Positions 7,962 through 17,503 of a stretch of DNA of 64,000 nt are shown here, piece after piece. Every line of letters begins with the position of its first letter. Position 1 is the first letter of the stretch. The position numbers and the translations under genes were made by a program. The DNA is from Campylobacter sp. RM12651. Its GTDB lineage: Bacteria > Campylobacterota > Campylobacteria > Campylobacterales > Campylobacteraceae. The DNA is taken from NCBI RefSeq assembly GCF_022369475.1, contig NZ_CP059600.1, positions 930,001 through 994,000 on the forward strand, read 5' to 3'. Below the pieces are notes generated by a model. It saw only the letters and a program-made list of their open reading frames with translations, searched no databases and was not told the origin of the DNA.

Positions 7962-9626
7962 ATGGAATTTACACCTAATTTTAACCCACTTGGCAACATT
8001 TGGTTAAGTGCATTTGTAGCATTTTTACCTATACTTTGCTTTTTTCTTTGCCTAGTGGTTTTTAAGACAAAAGGTTATGTGGCAGGTTTTTTAACCGTTG
8101 TTACAGCCATTCTTGTTGCAGTTTTTGCTTATAAAATGCCGTTAAATGCTGCATTTGCTAGTATTATAGTAGGTTTTACTACTGGTATTTGGCCTATTGC
8201 TTGGATTATAATAGCAGCTATTTTTCTTTATAAGCTTTCGATTAAATCAGGTCAATTTGAAGTAATTAAACAAAGTATTATGACAATTACGCCTGATCAT
8301 CGTATTCAAGTAATCATCATTGGATTTTGTTTTGGAGCATTCTTAGAAGGTGCTATTGGATTTGGTGGACCTGTTGCAATTACTGCTGCTTTACTTGTTG
8401 GTTTAGGTCTTAGACCATTACAAGCAGCTGGATATTGTATGATAGCAAACACAGCTCCTGTTGCATTTGGTGCTATTGGTATTCCAATTATTGCAATGGC
8501 TCAAGCTGTTGGAATACAACAACATGAAGTTGCTGCTATGGTTGGTAGAATTTTACCTCCGTTTAGTTTTTGTATTCCATTTTTTATAGTATTTTTAATG
8601 GATGGTATGAAAGGTATTAAAGAAACTTTCCCTATTGTATTTGTTGCAGCTATTTCTTTTGCTATAGCACAATTTTTATCAGCAAACTTCTTAGGTGCTG
8701 AATTACCTGATATTATTTCAGCTATTGTTTCTTTAGTAGCTACTGCTGTTGCTGCAAAAACATTTAAACTTAAAAATATTGTAAGATTTGATGATAAAAA
8801 AGATTTTAGCGATGTAAAAACTTTAAGCATCAAAGAAATTGTTTATGCCTGGTCACCTTTCTTATTATTAATTGTATTTGTTGTTATATGGACTCAAGGT
8901 TGGTTTAAATCATTATTTGGAACTGATGCAGCTTTAGCATTTACAAATCTTAAATTATCATTTGCTAGTTTAGGTGATTTAGCAGTTATTAAACCATCAC
9001 TTGTAGAAGGTGGAAAAGCAGGAACTCAACCTTTAGGACTAGGAATTCCATTAATCAACACTCCAGGAACAGCTATTTTATTTGCTGCAATTGCAAGTAT
9101 ATATATTTTAAAAGTAAAAGCTAGTGATGCTAAAGTATGCTTTAATGATACTTTAAGAGAAATGGCGTTTCCTATTTTAACTATTGGTTTAGTTGTTGGT
9201 TTTGCAAAAATTACTGATTATAGTGGAGCTAGTGGAACATTAGGAATTGCATTATCACAAACTGGTGGAGCATTTACATTCTTCTCTCCTGTAATTGGCT
9301 GGATTGGAGTATTCTTAACAGGTTCTGATACAAGTGCAAACCTTTTATTTGGTTCTTTACAACAAGTTACAGCTCATCAATTAGGCTTTTCTGACACATT
9401 ATTCTTAGCAGCAAATAGTGCAGGTGGTGTTGTTGGTAAAATGATATCTCCACAAAGTATTGCAGTTGCTTGTGCTGCTGTTGGTCTTGTAGGACGCGAG
9501 AGTGAGTTGTTTAAATACACAGTTAAATACTCAATAGCTATGATAATAATTATAGGAATTTGGGTAAGCTTAATTGCATATTTTATGCCTGGAATTATAC
9601 CACCTAGTATTCCTTTAGCTAAATAA
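7962..9626 (+). CDS. lctP: L-lactate permease LctP
   Basis: Lactate:H+ symporter of about 554 residues and 12-14 membrane segments. Family signatures include GAFLEGAIGFGGPVAI, NTAPVAFGAIGIP and the C-terminal TGSDTSANLLFG and GGVVGKMISPQSIAVA. The frame is open to an ATG at 7905, but ATG 7962 (Met-Glu-Phe-Thr) has ribosome binding site AAAGGAAAA at the right distance and gives the family length. Followed two bases later by the DMT transporter, so it probably heads the unit lctP-DMT-kdsA-ribH-nusB. Confidence 0.92.
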   Translation: MEFTPNFNPLGNIWLSAFVAFLPILCFFLCLVVFKTKGYVAGFLTVVTAILVAVFAYKMPLNAAFASIIVGFTTGIWPIAWIIIAAIFLYKLSIKSGQFEVIKQSIMTITPDHRIQVIIIGFCFGAFLEGAIGFGGPVAITAALLVGLGLRPLQAAGYCMIANTAPVAFGAIGIPIIAMAQAVGIQQHEVAAMVGRILPPFSFCIPFFIVFLMDGMKGIKETFPIVFVAAISFAIAQFLSANFLGAELPDIISAIVSLVATAVAAKTFKLKNIVRFDDKKDFSDVKTLSIKEIVYAWSPFLLLIVFVVIWTQGWFKSLFGTDAALAFTNLKLSFASLGDLAVIKPSLVEGGKAGTQPLGLGIPLINTPGTAILFAAIASIYILKVKASDAKVCFNDTLREMAFPILTIGLVVGFAKITDYSGASGTLGIALSQTGGAFTFFSPVIGWIGVFLTGSDTSANLLFGSLQQVTAHQLGFSDTLFLAANSAGGVVGKMISPQSIAVACAAVGLVGRESELFKYTVKYSIAMIIIIGIWVSLIAYFMPGIIPPSIPLAK

Positions 9627-9628
9627 TT

Positions 9629-10570
9629 ATGCTTAGTTTAAAAAGGTTAATTAAAAAAAATCTAGGAATATATTTTATGGTTATTGCTAGTTTTGCATTT
9701 GCACTCATGGGGTGCTGTGCAAAACTACTTGCAAATACTATGCCTAGTGTAGAAATAATGTTTTTTAGAAATGTTATTGGAGTTATTTTTATAGCTTATT
9801 TGATTTATAAAATTCCACACAAAAAATCAGGTGGTAAATTCTCTTTATTGTTTTTTCGTGGTTTAATAGGAACTATTTCTTTATATTTTTTCTTTTATAA
9901 TGTCGCTAATATTTCTTTAGGCGGTGCTTTTGCTTTTCAAAAAACAAATCCACTTTTTGTAGCATTAATTGCATTTTTGTTTTTTAAAGAGCAGTTAGGA
10001 TTTAAAAGTATTTTATATTTATTATTAGCTTTTGGTGGTGTAATGTTAATAATTCAACCATTTGCACCTGAACATTTACATAGTGGTTTTGATATTAAAA
10101 ACTCAATTTTAGGTGTTTTAAGTGGTTTAACAGCAGCACTTGCTTTAACAAGCGCTAGGGAATTAGGAAAGTTTTACAATACTGAAGTTATAGCATCAAG
10201 TTTTTTTATACTAGGAACAATTTTACCTATATTATCTATGCTAGGCGGAGAGTATTTAAATGAGAGTATTATTAGGCATTTTGATTTTGCTTTTGCTACA
10301 TTTGTAATGCCTGTTGGATATAAAATATGGACTTTAATTATTTTAATGGGCTCTTTATCGATTCTATACCAAATATATGTAACAAAAGCCTATAAAGTAG
10401 CTAAAAAGGCTGGGGTTGTAGCTGGAGTTGGATATATTGATGTTGTATTTACTTTATTTTTAGGAATACTTTTAGGAGATGATTTACCAAGTTTTGTAGT
10501 TTTAACAGGTATAATCTGCGTTTTAATAGGTGGTATAGGAATAAGTTTAAGTAAGGATAATAAAAAATGA
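9629..10570 (+). CDS. EamA/DMT-superfamily transporter
   Basis: 313 residues with ten hydrophobic segments arranged as two EamA repeats; the typical FFRNVIG and [15 protein letters not shown] segments are in the first repeat and a matching [18 protein letters not shown] in the second. Such proteins export metabolites, but the substrate cannot be read from sequence. It starts two bases after lctP stops and overlaps kdsA by four bases, so it is translationally coupled to the next gene. Confidence 0.82.
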   Translation: MLSLKRLIKKNLGIYFMVIASFAFALMGCCAKLLANTMPSVEIMFFRNVIGVIFIAYLIYKIPHKKSGGKFSLLFFRGLIGTISLYFFFYNVANISLGGAFAFQKTNPLFVALIAFLFFKEQLGFKSILYLLLAFGGVMLIIQPFAPEHLHSGFDIKNSILGVLSGLTAALALTSARELGKFYNTEVIASSFFILGTILPILSMLGGEYLNESIIRHFDFAFATFVMPVGYKIWTLIILMGSLSILYQIYVTKAYKVAKKAGVVAGVGYIDVVFTLFLGILLGDDLPSFVVLTGIICVLIGGIGISLSKDNKK

Positions 10571-11451
10571 GAAAAATAATATTATTTGCAGGACCTTGCG
10601 TTATAGAAAGTCCTGAAATTGTTACAGAAGTTGCAAAAAGATTAGAAAAAATTGCAAAACATCCACAAATTGATTTTTATTTTAAATCAAGTTTTGATAA
10701 AGCAAATCGCACAAGTTTAGATAGTTTTAGAGGACCTGGACTTGAAAAAGGTTTGCAGATTTTAGCTGATATAAAATCTAAATTTGGATATAAAATAATT
10801 ACAGATATTCACGAGAGTTATCAAGCTGAAATTGCAGCTCAAGTTGTTGATACTCTACAAATTCCAGCTTTTTTATGCAGACAAACTGATTTATTAGTTG
10901 CAGCCGCTAAAACTAAAGCTATTATAAATATTAAAAAAGGTCAATTTTTAAATCCAAGTGATATGAAATATAGCGTAGCAAAAGTAGCACAGACTAGAGG
11001 GTATGATTATAAAACTAATGATGAAAGTTTTTTTGCTTGCTCTGATATTGGAGAATTATCATATAAAGATTTAAAAGACGAAGATTTTTCAAAAGCTCAT
11101 CAAATGGCAAGAGAAGCTGGTGTTTTAGCGGTTGAGCGTGGAACTAGTCTTGGATATGGGAATTTAGTTGTTGATATGAGATCTCTTAAAATTATGAGAA
11201 ATTTCGCACCTGTTATATTTGATGCTACACATAGCGTTCAAATGCCTGGAGCAGCAGGTGGTAAGAGTGGTGGAGATAGTTCTTTTGTATTGCCTTTAGC
11301 AAGAGCTGCTGCTGGAGTTGGCGTTGATGGATTTTTCTTTGAAACACATTTTAATCCGTGTGAAGCTTTATGCGATGGACCTAATATGGTAGCTACTAGC
11401 AAATTAGAAGAGAAAATTAATTTATTATTGAAAATATTAAATAAGGAATAA
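10567..11451 (+). CDS. kdsA: 3-deoxy-8-phosphooctulonate synthase KdsA
   Basis: Condenses arabinose 5-phosphate with phosphoenolpyruvate to KDO 8-phosphate for lipooligosaccharide. Visible signatures are AGPCVIES (8-15), the KSSFDKANR segment (40-48), [10 protein letters not shown] and the C-terminal FFETHFNP. At 294 residues it is 15-25 longer than usual: an acidic, aromatic-rich insertion lies around residues 141-170, between the barrel strand ending in AQTRG and the [16 protein letters not shown] block. All catalytic blocks are intact, so the enzyme is probably functional. Confidence 0.92.
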   Translation: MRKIILFAGPCVIESPEIVTEVAKRLEKIAKHPQIDFYFKSSFDKANRTSLDSFRGPGLEKGLQILADIKSKFGYKIITDIHESYQAEIAAQVVDTLQIPAFLCRQTDLLVAAAKTKAIINIKKGQFLNPSDMKYSVAKVAQTRGYDYKTNDESFFACSDIGELSYKDLKDEDFSKAHQMAREAGVLAVERGTSLGYGNLVVDMRSLKIMRNFAPVIFDATHSVQMPGAAGGKSGGDSSFVLPLARAAAGVGVDGFFFETHFNPCEALCDGPNMVATSKLEEKINLLLKILNKE

Positions 11452-11453
11452 GT

Positions 11454-11924
11454 ATGAATATTATTGAAGGACAATTAAAATTAAATGGTAATGAGAAATT
11501 TGCCATAATAAATGCTAGATTTAATAGTTTTATAACTGATAAATTAGTTGAAGGTGCTAAAGATGCTTTTGTTCGTTTTGGTGGAAATGAAAAGAATTTA
11601 GATTTAATTTTAGTTCCTGGTGCTTTTGAATTACCTTATGCTTTAAAACAAGCAGTGAAGAAAAATTATGATGGAATAGTGGTTTTAGGTGCTGTTATTC
11701 GTGGAGATACTCCACATTTTGATTATGTATCAGCAGAATGCACTAAGGGTGTTGCAGCTATAACTTTAGCAAATGATACTCCAATTAGTTTTGGTGTTCT
11801 TACAACAAACACTACAGAGCAAGCTATGGATAGAGCAGGAATTAAAAGTGGTAATAAAGGTTATGAAGCTATGGTAACTACTATTGAAATGCTAAATTTA
11901 CAAAGAGTTCAAAATGGCAACTAG
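11454..11924 (+). CDS. ribH: 6,7-dimethyl-8-ribityllumazine synthase
   Basis: Penultimate enzyme of riboflavin synthesis, assembling into a capsid-like particle. The 156-residue protein has [12 protein letters not shown], the [14 protein letters not shown] substrate loop with the catalytic His, and the [16 protein letters not shown] block. It starts two bases after kdsA and overlaps nusB by 11 bases; ribH-nusB linkage is common in bacteria. Confidence 0.95.
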   Translation: MNIIEGQLKLNGNEKFAIINARFNSFITDKLVEGAKDAFVRFGGNEKNLDLILVPGAFELPYALKQAVKKNYDGIVVLGAVIRGDTPHFDYVSAECTKGVAAITLANDTPISFGVLTTNTTEQAMDRAGIKSGNKGYEAMVTTIEMLNLQRVQNGN

Positions 11925-12300
11925 ACATCAAGCTAGAAAAACGGTTGTAAGTTTATTGTATTCATTTGATTATGTTCAAAATAGTGAGCATGTAAATGAT
12001 TATTTAGAAGAGCATAAAATAAGAAATGCTATTCGTGAATGGGCTTTAGAATTATTTAACGGCGTTCAAGCAAATCTATTAAAAATAGATGAGTGTTTAA
12101 AAGGTATTTTAGAAAGCAATGAAGTTAGTAATTTAGGTGGTATGGAAAAAGCTATTTTAAGACTTGGTGTTTATGAATTGCTTTTTACAAAAACAGATAA
12201 AGCTGTTGTTATAAATGAAGCTATTGAACTAGCTAAAGAATATGCAAGTGATAATGCACCTAAGCTTATTAATGGTGTATTAGATAAAGTTAGAAATTAA
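11914..12300 (+). CDS. nusB: Transcription antitermination protein NusB
   Basis: All-helical RNA-binding factor that joins the rRNA antitermination complex with NusE. The 128-residue protein begins with the typical [19 protein letters not shown] block and ends with [14 protein letters not shown] and NGVLDKVRN. It overlaps ribH and is closed by a 13-bp hairpin. Confidence 0.93.
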   Translation: MATRHQARKTVVSLLYSFDYVQNSEHVNDYLEEHKIRNAIREWALELFNGVQANLLKIDECLKGILESNEVSNLGGMEKAILRLGVYELLFTKTDKAVVINEAIELAKEYASDNAPKLINGVLDKVRN

Positions 12301-12305
12301 TTTTA

Positions 12306-12336
12306 AATTAGCTAATATTTTTTATATTAGCTAATT
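12306..12336. terminator. Hairpin after nusB
   Basis: Perfect 13-bp stem AATTAGCTAATAT / ATATTAGCTAATT with a 5-base T loop, six bases after nusB. It ends the lctP-to-nusB unit. Confidence 0.75.
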
Positions 12337-12435
12337 ACTCGTTGAATATTTTAATAGATATTTTTATATTTTATTTTCCAAATTAAATTCCTAATAGTTT
12401 TATGATATTTATTAAAATAATCAAAAAGGATAAAT

Positions 12436-13134
12436 ATGGAAAATGTTTTAATGCTAATGATAGGGGTATCAATATTATTAGCTTTTATAGTAATCATTGC
12501 CTTTATTTGGGGTTTTAAAAATAAACAATTTACCGAAAATAATGGCTTTTTAGAATTAAATGATAGTGAAGAAGCATTAAATGATGCAATTATTTTAGAA
12601 CAAAGAAAAATGGAATTAAAAAATATGAAAAAGGCTTTATTTTTAGATAGAGATGGAGTAATTAATAAGGATTTTTCTTATGTTTATGAATTAGAAAAAT
12701 TAGTATTTATGCCTAATATTTTTGAGATAGTTAAATTCTTTCAAGATAAAGATTATTTGATTTTTATAATTACAAATCAAAGTGGAGTAGGGCGTGGGTA
12801 TTTTACAAAAGAGCAAATGGATATTTTTAATGAAGCAATTTTAAATGAGTTTAAAAATCATAAAATTAATATAAGTAAAATTTATTCTTGTTTGCATATA
12901 CCTAGTGATAATTGTGAATGTAGAAAACCAAAAGCTGGTCTTATTTTACAAGCAGCTAAAGAATTTAATTTAGATTTATTTAATTCAATTTTTATAGGCG
13001 ATAAAGTAAGTGATATGCAAGCGGCTATAAATGCAAATATCAATAATCGTTATTTGTTTAATGAAGATTTAAAAGAATTTGAATATTGTAAAAAAGTGAA
13101 TAATTTATTAGATATAAAAAAGGACTATGAATGA
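12436..13134 (+). CDS. gmhB: In-frame CcoS-GmhB fusion: cytochrome cbb3 assembly protein plus heptose bisphosphate phosphatase
   Basis: One open frame of 232 residues joins two families. Residues 1-63 look like CcoS: one membrane segment (about 4-26), then a polar DSEEALNDA tail as in CcoS proteins that help cbb3 oxidase maturation. From Met64 (ATG 12625) comes a HAD phosphatase, GmhB: nucleophile motif FLDRDGVIN (69-77), ITNQSGVGRGYF, a zinc loop Cys-Leu-His...Cys-Glu-Cys and GDKVSDMQAA. GmhB removes the 7-phosphate from D-glycero-D-manno-heptose 1,7-bisphosphate. No stop separates them. ATG 12625 has only a weak GGA ten bases upstream, so either a true membrane-anchored fusion or two products are possible. 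Overlaps hldE by four bases. Confidence 0.82.
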   Translation: MENVLMLMIGVSILLAFIVIIAFIWGFKNKQFTENNGFLELNDSEEALNDAIILEQRKMELKNMKKALFLDRDGVINKDFSYVYELEKLVFMPNIFEIVKFFQDKDYLIFIITNQSGVGRGYFTKEQMDIFNEAILNEFKNHKINISKIYSCLHIPSDNCECRKPKAGLILQAAKEFNLDLFNSIFIGDKVSDMQAAINANINNRYLFNEDLKEFEYCKKVNNLLDIKKDYE

Positions 13135-14510
13135 AAAATATTAAAGCTTTAGTAATTGGAGATTTAATACACGATATTTATGTTTTCGCAAATTGCACTA
13201 GAATTAGTCCAGAAGCACCAGTTCCAGTAATCACTCCTAAAAGTGAGAAAAAAGTCTTAGGTGGTATGGCAAATGTGGCTAATAATCTTGCAAAATTAGG
13301 TGCAAATGTTAGTATTTTAAGTGTTATTGGAGATGATGATAGTGCTAAATTTATTGAAAACGAATTGCAAAAACAAAATATAACTTGCCATATAATTAAG
13401 CAAAAAGATAGAAAAACTTCTACAAAAACTCGTATTTTTGGCTCAAATCAGCAAATAGTAAGAATAGATATAGAAAGCACAGAGCAAATTAGCGATAAAT
13501 TAGCTGATGAATTATTTGATAAAATACGCAATGATAAATATGATGTAATTATTTTTAGCGATTATGATAAAGGAGTTGTTAGTCCTTATTTAGCACAAAA
13601 AATAATTAAATTTGCAAAAGATAGCAATACTTTAAGCCTAGCAGACCCTAAGAAAGATTTTTATAAGTTTAAAGGCATAGATTTAATAACACCTAATTAC
13701 AAAGAAGCTTGTGAATTTTTAGGTAATTTTAATGAATATGATGATGATATATTATTAAAATCATTAGAAAAATTACAAAAAGAATTGGATTTAAAAATAC
13801 CATTAATTACTTTAGGTAGCAATGGAATTGCTGCTGTTTATGATAATAAATTAAATCGCCATTATGCTTTAGCTAAAGAAGTTTTTGATGTAACCGGTGC
13901 TGGAGATAGCGTGATTTCATCATTATCATTTTTCTTAGCGAATGATTTTAATATTAGTAAAAGTATAGATTTAGCTAATAAAGCTGCTGCTATTGTTGTA
14001 GGTAAGATAGGGGCTGTTAGCGTAGGGCTTGATGAGATTATAAATTTTGATAATGAATTTTATAAATTTAAAAATATAGATGAGATTAAACAACTTAGTA
14101 AAGGTAAAAAAATAGTTTTTACCAATGGCTGTTTTGATATTTTGCATTACGGGCATCTTAGTTATTTAAGAGCAGCTAAGGAGTTAGGAGATATTTTAGT
14201 TGTTGGTTTAAATTCTGATGAAAGTATTAAGAGATTAAAAGGTGAAAATAGACCAATTAATAATATAATGACTAGAAAAGCTATGATGTGTGCTTTAGAA
14301 TTTGTAGATTATGTTTGTGAATTTAGTGAAGATACGCCAATTAATTTAATTAAAACTTTAGAGCCTGATATATTGGTAAAAGGTGCTGATTATGAAGGAA
14401 AAGAAGTTGTTGGCTCATCATATGCAAAAGAAGTAAAATTAATAGAATTTAAAACAGGATATTCAACCACAAATATTATAGAAAAAATAAAGGAGTTATA
14501 TGTTAAATAA
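13131..14510 (+). CDS. hldE: Bifunctional heptose 7-phosphate kinase / heptose 1-phosphate adenylyltransferase
   Basis: Two domains in 459 residues. Residues 1 to about 310 form a PfkB-type kinase with the anion hole motif DVTGAGDS (253-260). From about 325 a nucleotidyltransferase begins with [15 protein letters not shown] (330-344) containing the HxGH motif, and ends with [14 protein letters not shown] and the [10 protein letters not shown] tail. It phosphorylates and then adenylates glycero-manno-heptose for the lipooligosaccharide core. It overlaps gmhB upstream and gmhA downstream. The usual partner hldD is not in this operon. Confidence 0.95.
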   Translation: MKNIKALVIGDLIHDIYVFANCTRISPEAPVPVITPKSEKKVLGGMANVANNLAKLGANVSILSVIGDDDSAKFIENELQKQNITCHIIKQKDRKTSTKTRIFGSNQQIVRIDIESTEQISDKLADELFDKIRNDKYDVIIFSDYDKGVVSPYLAQKIIKFAKDSNTLSLADPKKDFYKFKGIDLITPNYKEACEFLGNFNEYDDDILLKSLEKLQKELDLKIPLITLGSNGIAAVYDNKLNRHYALAKEVFDVTGAGDSVISSLSFFLANDFNISKSIDLANKAAAIVVGKIGAVSVGLDEIINFDNEFYKFKNIDEIKQLSKGKKIVFTNGCFDILHYGHLSYLRAAKELGDILVVGLNSDESIKRLKGENRPINNIMTRKAMMCALEFVDYVCEFSEDTPINLIKTLEPDILVKGADYEGKEVVGSSYAKEVKLIEFKTGYSTTNIIEKIKELYVK

Positions 14511-15063
14511 ATTAAAAAATGAGTTAAACGAGCACAAAAAAGCTTATGATAATATTAATGAAGAATATTTAAAAGATATTATTCAAGTAGCTGATATTAT
14601 AAAAAAAGCTTTGGAAAATGGTAAAAAATTATTGATTTTTGGCAATGGTGGTAGTGCTGCAGATGCCCAACATTTTGCAGCCGAACTTAGTGGAAGATAT
14701 AAATGTGAGCGTAATGGTCTTAGTGCTATTGCACTTAGCACAGATACTTCAGCACTAACTGCAATCGGTAATGATTATGGCTATGAATATGTGTTTAGTA
14801 GACAAGTAAATGCTATTGCTAAAAGTGAAGATATAGTGTTTGGTATAAGCACTAGCGGGACTAGTAAAAATGTTATTTTAGCACTTGAAGAAGCTAGAAA
14901 AATTGGTTGCAAATGCGTTTTATTAGCTAGTGAAAAATTAGAAAATAGTCCGTATTTTGCCCTAAAAGCACCTAGTAAGAATACGCCAAGAATACAAGAA
15001 ATTCATATTTTCACAATACATTGTATTTGTGAAATACTGGATAATTATTTTAAAGATAAATAA
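14500..15063 (+). CDS. gmhA: Sedoheptulose 7-phosphate isomerase
   Basis: First step of heptose synthesis. The 187-residue SIS-domain protein shows [21 protein letters not shown] ([11 protein letters not shown] at 48-58) and the [16 protein letters not shown] phosphosugar loop. It starts 11 bases inside hldE; the ribosome binding site AAAGGAG lies inside that gene. The last gene of the heptose operon, it converges on the hisC-like gene. Confidence 0.95.
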   Translation: MLNKLKNELNEHKKAYDNINEEYLKDIIQVADIIKKALENGKKLLIFGNGGSAADAQHFAAELSGRYKCERNGLSAIALSTDTSALTAIGNDYGYEYVFSRQVNAIAKSEDIVFGISTSGTSKNVILALEEARKIGCKCVLLASEKLENSPYFALKAPSKNTPRIQEIHIFTIHCICEILDNYFKDK

Positions 15064-15064
15064 G

Positions 15065-15085
15065 GTTTGAGCTTAAAGCTCAAAC
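15065..15085. terminator. Bidirectional terminator between gmhA and the hisC-like gene
   Basis: Perfect 8-bp stem GTTTGAGC / GCTCAAAC with a 5-base loop. It overlaps the stop codon of the minus-strand gene. Confidence 0.75.
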
Positions 15086-16063
15086 TAAATTATGATTTTT
15101 AGCTAGCCTTAATGCTTTTATAAATTCTTTTAATTGTTTAATATTTCCTATGCTAATTCTATTTAATAAAGGATAATTATCTATAGGTCTTCCAACTATT
15201 ATCCCGCATTCTTTCATAAAATCAGCATATTTTGTGCTTTTAATTTCGTGTAAAATAAAGTTAGTATGAGATTTAAAATATTTTATATTTAAAGTTTTAA
15301 ATTCATTTTCTAATAAAGCTTTATTATCGTTAATAATTTTTCTTGTAGTTTTTGCAAAGTCATTTTGTTTTAGGGCAAAAATCGCACACTCTAAAGCAAA
15401 AGCATTAATAGCATCAGGACTAAAAAAATCTTTTAAAATCGTTATTAATTTATTATGAGCTATCCCATATCCAACTCTTAAACCTGCTAATGAATACATT
15501 TTAGAAAATGTTCTAATATGTAAAATATTTGGATTTTTTGCAAATTCTAAACTATAAAAATCATCAGCAAATTCACAATAAGCCTCATCTAAAAGCATAT
15601 ATACATTATCTTTACAAATTGAGTTTAATTCATTTAAATCTTTCTTGCTTAGCATTAGGCCTGTTGGATTGTTTGGATTTACAAGATAGATTATATTTAT
15701 TTTATTTGGGATTATTTTTATTTTATTTATATCAAAATTAAACTCACTATCTAAATAAAACCCATCAATACTATAACCTATATTTTTAGCATAATAAAGT
15801 GTTAAGTCAAAAGTAGGTAATGGTGATATTAAATGAACATTGGAATTTGAATATTTATAAAATGCTAAAAGGCTCATATAAATAACATTACTTGAGCCAT
15901 TACCTAGAACAAAATTATCACTTTTTAAATTATAAAAATTAGCTAATTCATCTAATAATTTATAATTTTTATCAAAAGAATACTTATTAAATTCAATACT
16001 ATTAATTATTTCTTTAATATCTAAAGTATTACAAGTATTTTCGTTTTTGCTTAAATCAATCAT
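15080..16063 (-). CDS. HisC-like PLP aminotransferase
   Basis: Fold-type I aminotransferase of 327 residues, closest in pattern to histidinol-phosphate aminotransferase and related CobD enzymes. Visible: NPNNPTG (129-135), the PLP ring Asp in LLDEAYCEF (157-165), the Schiff-base Lys188 in TFSKMYSLAGLRVGYG, and a C-terminal Arg in NRISIG. HisC usually has about 350-365 residues, so this is a short version and its substrate is uncertain. Its start overlaps the nusA stop, so it is coupled to nusA, an unusual neighbour. Confidence 0.75.
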   Translation of the reverse strand: MIDLSKNENTCNTLDIKEIINSIEFNKYSFDKNYKLLDELANFYNLKSDNFVLGNGSSNVIYMSLLAFYKYSNSNVHLISPLPTFDLTLYYAKNIGYSIDGFYLDSEFNFDINKIKIIPNKINIIYLVNPNNPTGLMLSKKDLNELNSICKDNVYMLLDEAYCEFADDFYSLEFAKNPNILHIRTFSKMYSLAGLRVGYGIAHNKLITILKDFFSPDAINAFALECAIFALKQNDFAKTTRKIINDNKALLENEFKTLNIKYFKSHTNFILHEIKSTKYADFMKECGIIVGRPIDNYPLLNRISIGNIKQLKEFIKALRLAKNHNLV

Positions 16064-17154
16064 ATATTTTTAAATAGATTTTCAAGATTTGCTTTTGCTT
16101 CTTCTGAGCTTATATGATTTTCTGCTTCAGTGCCAACTTCAATTAATTCAATATTAAGTCCTGTTAGCATATTGCATAATCTAATATTAATTCCTTGCTT
16201 ACCTATAGCTTTACTTTTTTGGTCGTGATTTATTACAACCTTAGCTATGTCGTTATCAATCGTAACTGAATTAATAATTGCAGGTGCTAAAGCACGAGAA
16301 ACTACAATAGCTTGTTCGTTAGAATACTCTATACAATCTATATTTTCGCCATTTAATTCTTTACTAATAGCATTAATTCTAACACCTTTTGTTCCAACAC
16401 TAGCACCTACAGCGTCAATATTGATTGAGTTAGCTTTTAATAAAACTTTAGCTCTTTCGCCAGGAATTCTAGCGCAATTAATAATTTCTATAGCACCATC
16501 TTTAATCTCTGGAACTTCAAGCATTAAAAGTGCATTTAAAAATTTTGGAGATGTTCTTGAAATTTCAACCTTTAAGCCTAGTTTTTTATCAACACTAACT
16601 TTTCTAATAACAGCTTTTAATACATCACCAACTTTAAATTTTTCGCCTTTTATACGATTTTTTCTAGGTAATACTGCTCTAATTTCATCAAATTCTATGA
16701 AAGTATTTTCATCATTATCAACAAATACTACCGTTCCAAAAATTAATCTATCAACCATACTTTGGTATTTTTCAAATAATTTTTCTTCTACAAGTCTTTG
16801 CACATTATATTCTAATTCTTTATAAAGCCAATTTATTGCAGTTCTATCAAGATTTGCAAAAGATATTTCATATTTTAAAGTATCTCCGATTTCTACTTCA
16901 CTTGATTCTAATTTTGCTTTATCAAGGCTAATATATTTACTTTCATTATTAGCTAATTCATCATTATTTGCAACAACTACTAGATTTTGATATACACAAA
17001 GAGTTTTTTTAACATCTACACTAAATTCTTTATCATCACCAAAAAGTCTTTTAGCAGTATTTGTAATAGCTTTTACTACACGCTCACTTACTTCTTCTAT
17101 TGGCAATGATTTCTCATTCGCAATTGATTCTATTATATCTACTATTCTTTCCAA
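16060..17154 (-). CDS. nusA: Transcription termination/antitermination protein NusA
   Basis: RNA polymerase-binding factor. The 364-residue protein is the short epsilonproteobacterial form without the C-terminal acidic repeats. Order: N-terminal polymerase-binding domain (1-130), S1 domain (about 135-200, VFVDNDENTFIEFDEIRAVLPRKN region), two KH domains with GASVGTKGVRINAI and AIGKQGINIRLC. Divergent from the HP0268/miaB operon, an arrangement I recall from C. jejuni. Confidence 0.94.
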   Translation of the reverse strand: MERIVDIIESIANEKSLPIEEVSERVVKAITNTAKRLFGDDKEFSVDVKKTLCVYQNLVVVANNDELANNESKYISLDKAKLESSEVEIGDTLKYEISFANLDRTAINWLYKELEYNVQRLVEEKLFEKYQSMVDRLIFGTVVFVDNDENTFIEFDEIRAVLPRKNRIKGEKFKVGDVLKAVIRKVSVDKKLGLKVEISRTSPKFLNALLMLEVPEIKDGAIEIINCARIPGERAKVLLKANSINIDAVGASVGTKGVRINAISKELNGENIDCIEYSNEQAIVVSRALAPAIINSVTIDNDIAKVVINHDQKSKAIGKQGINIRLCNMLTGLNIELIEVGTEAENHISSEEAKANLENLFKNI

Positions 17155-17272
17155 GATTTTACCTTTAATTGAAGTTTGAAGACTATTATTATATAAAAAA
17201 TAACTTTTAATAAGTTTAATGAAAGAACTTTTTGTTATTATTTTATTTTTTTAATTTAAAAAAGGATATGAG

Positions 17273-17503
17273 ATGAAATTTAAATTAGCAAAACAAACTT
17301 TAAATTCAAAACCAAAAGAAGTTACTATTGAAGAAGTTATAAAAATACTTGAAGAAAAAAAGGTTATATTTTTAGACCATTCAAATTCTAGTGAAGATAT
17401 TACAAAATTAGTTGAAAAATTAAATAATTTTAAGGTATATGTAAATACGGTTAAATATGGTTTAGTAGAAGATGAATTTATTTATGAGGTACATATACTT
17501 TGA
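17273..17503 (+). CDS. HP0268-family small protein
   Basis: 76 residues, Lys/Glu-rich, with the [20 protein letters not shown] core of the HP0268 family, which is found just before miaB in Helicobacter and Campylobacter. The H. pylori member has been reported as a nicking endonuclease and ribonuclease. Whether this one has that activity is not visible. Its TGA stop overlaps the TTG start of miaB by two bases, indicating tight coupling. Ribosome binding site AAAGGA seven bases upstream. Confidence 0.75.
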   Translation: MKFKLAKQTLNSKPKEVTIEEVIKILEEKKVIFLDHSNSSEDITKLVEKLNNFKVYVNTVKYGLVEDEFIYEVHIL

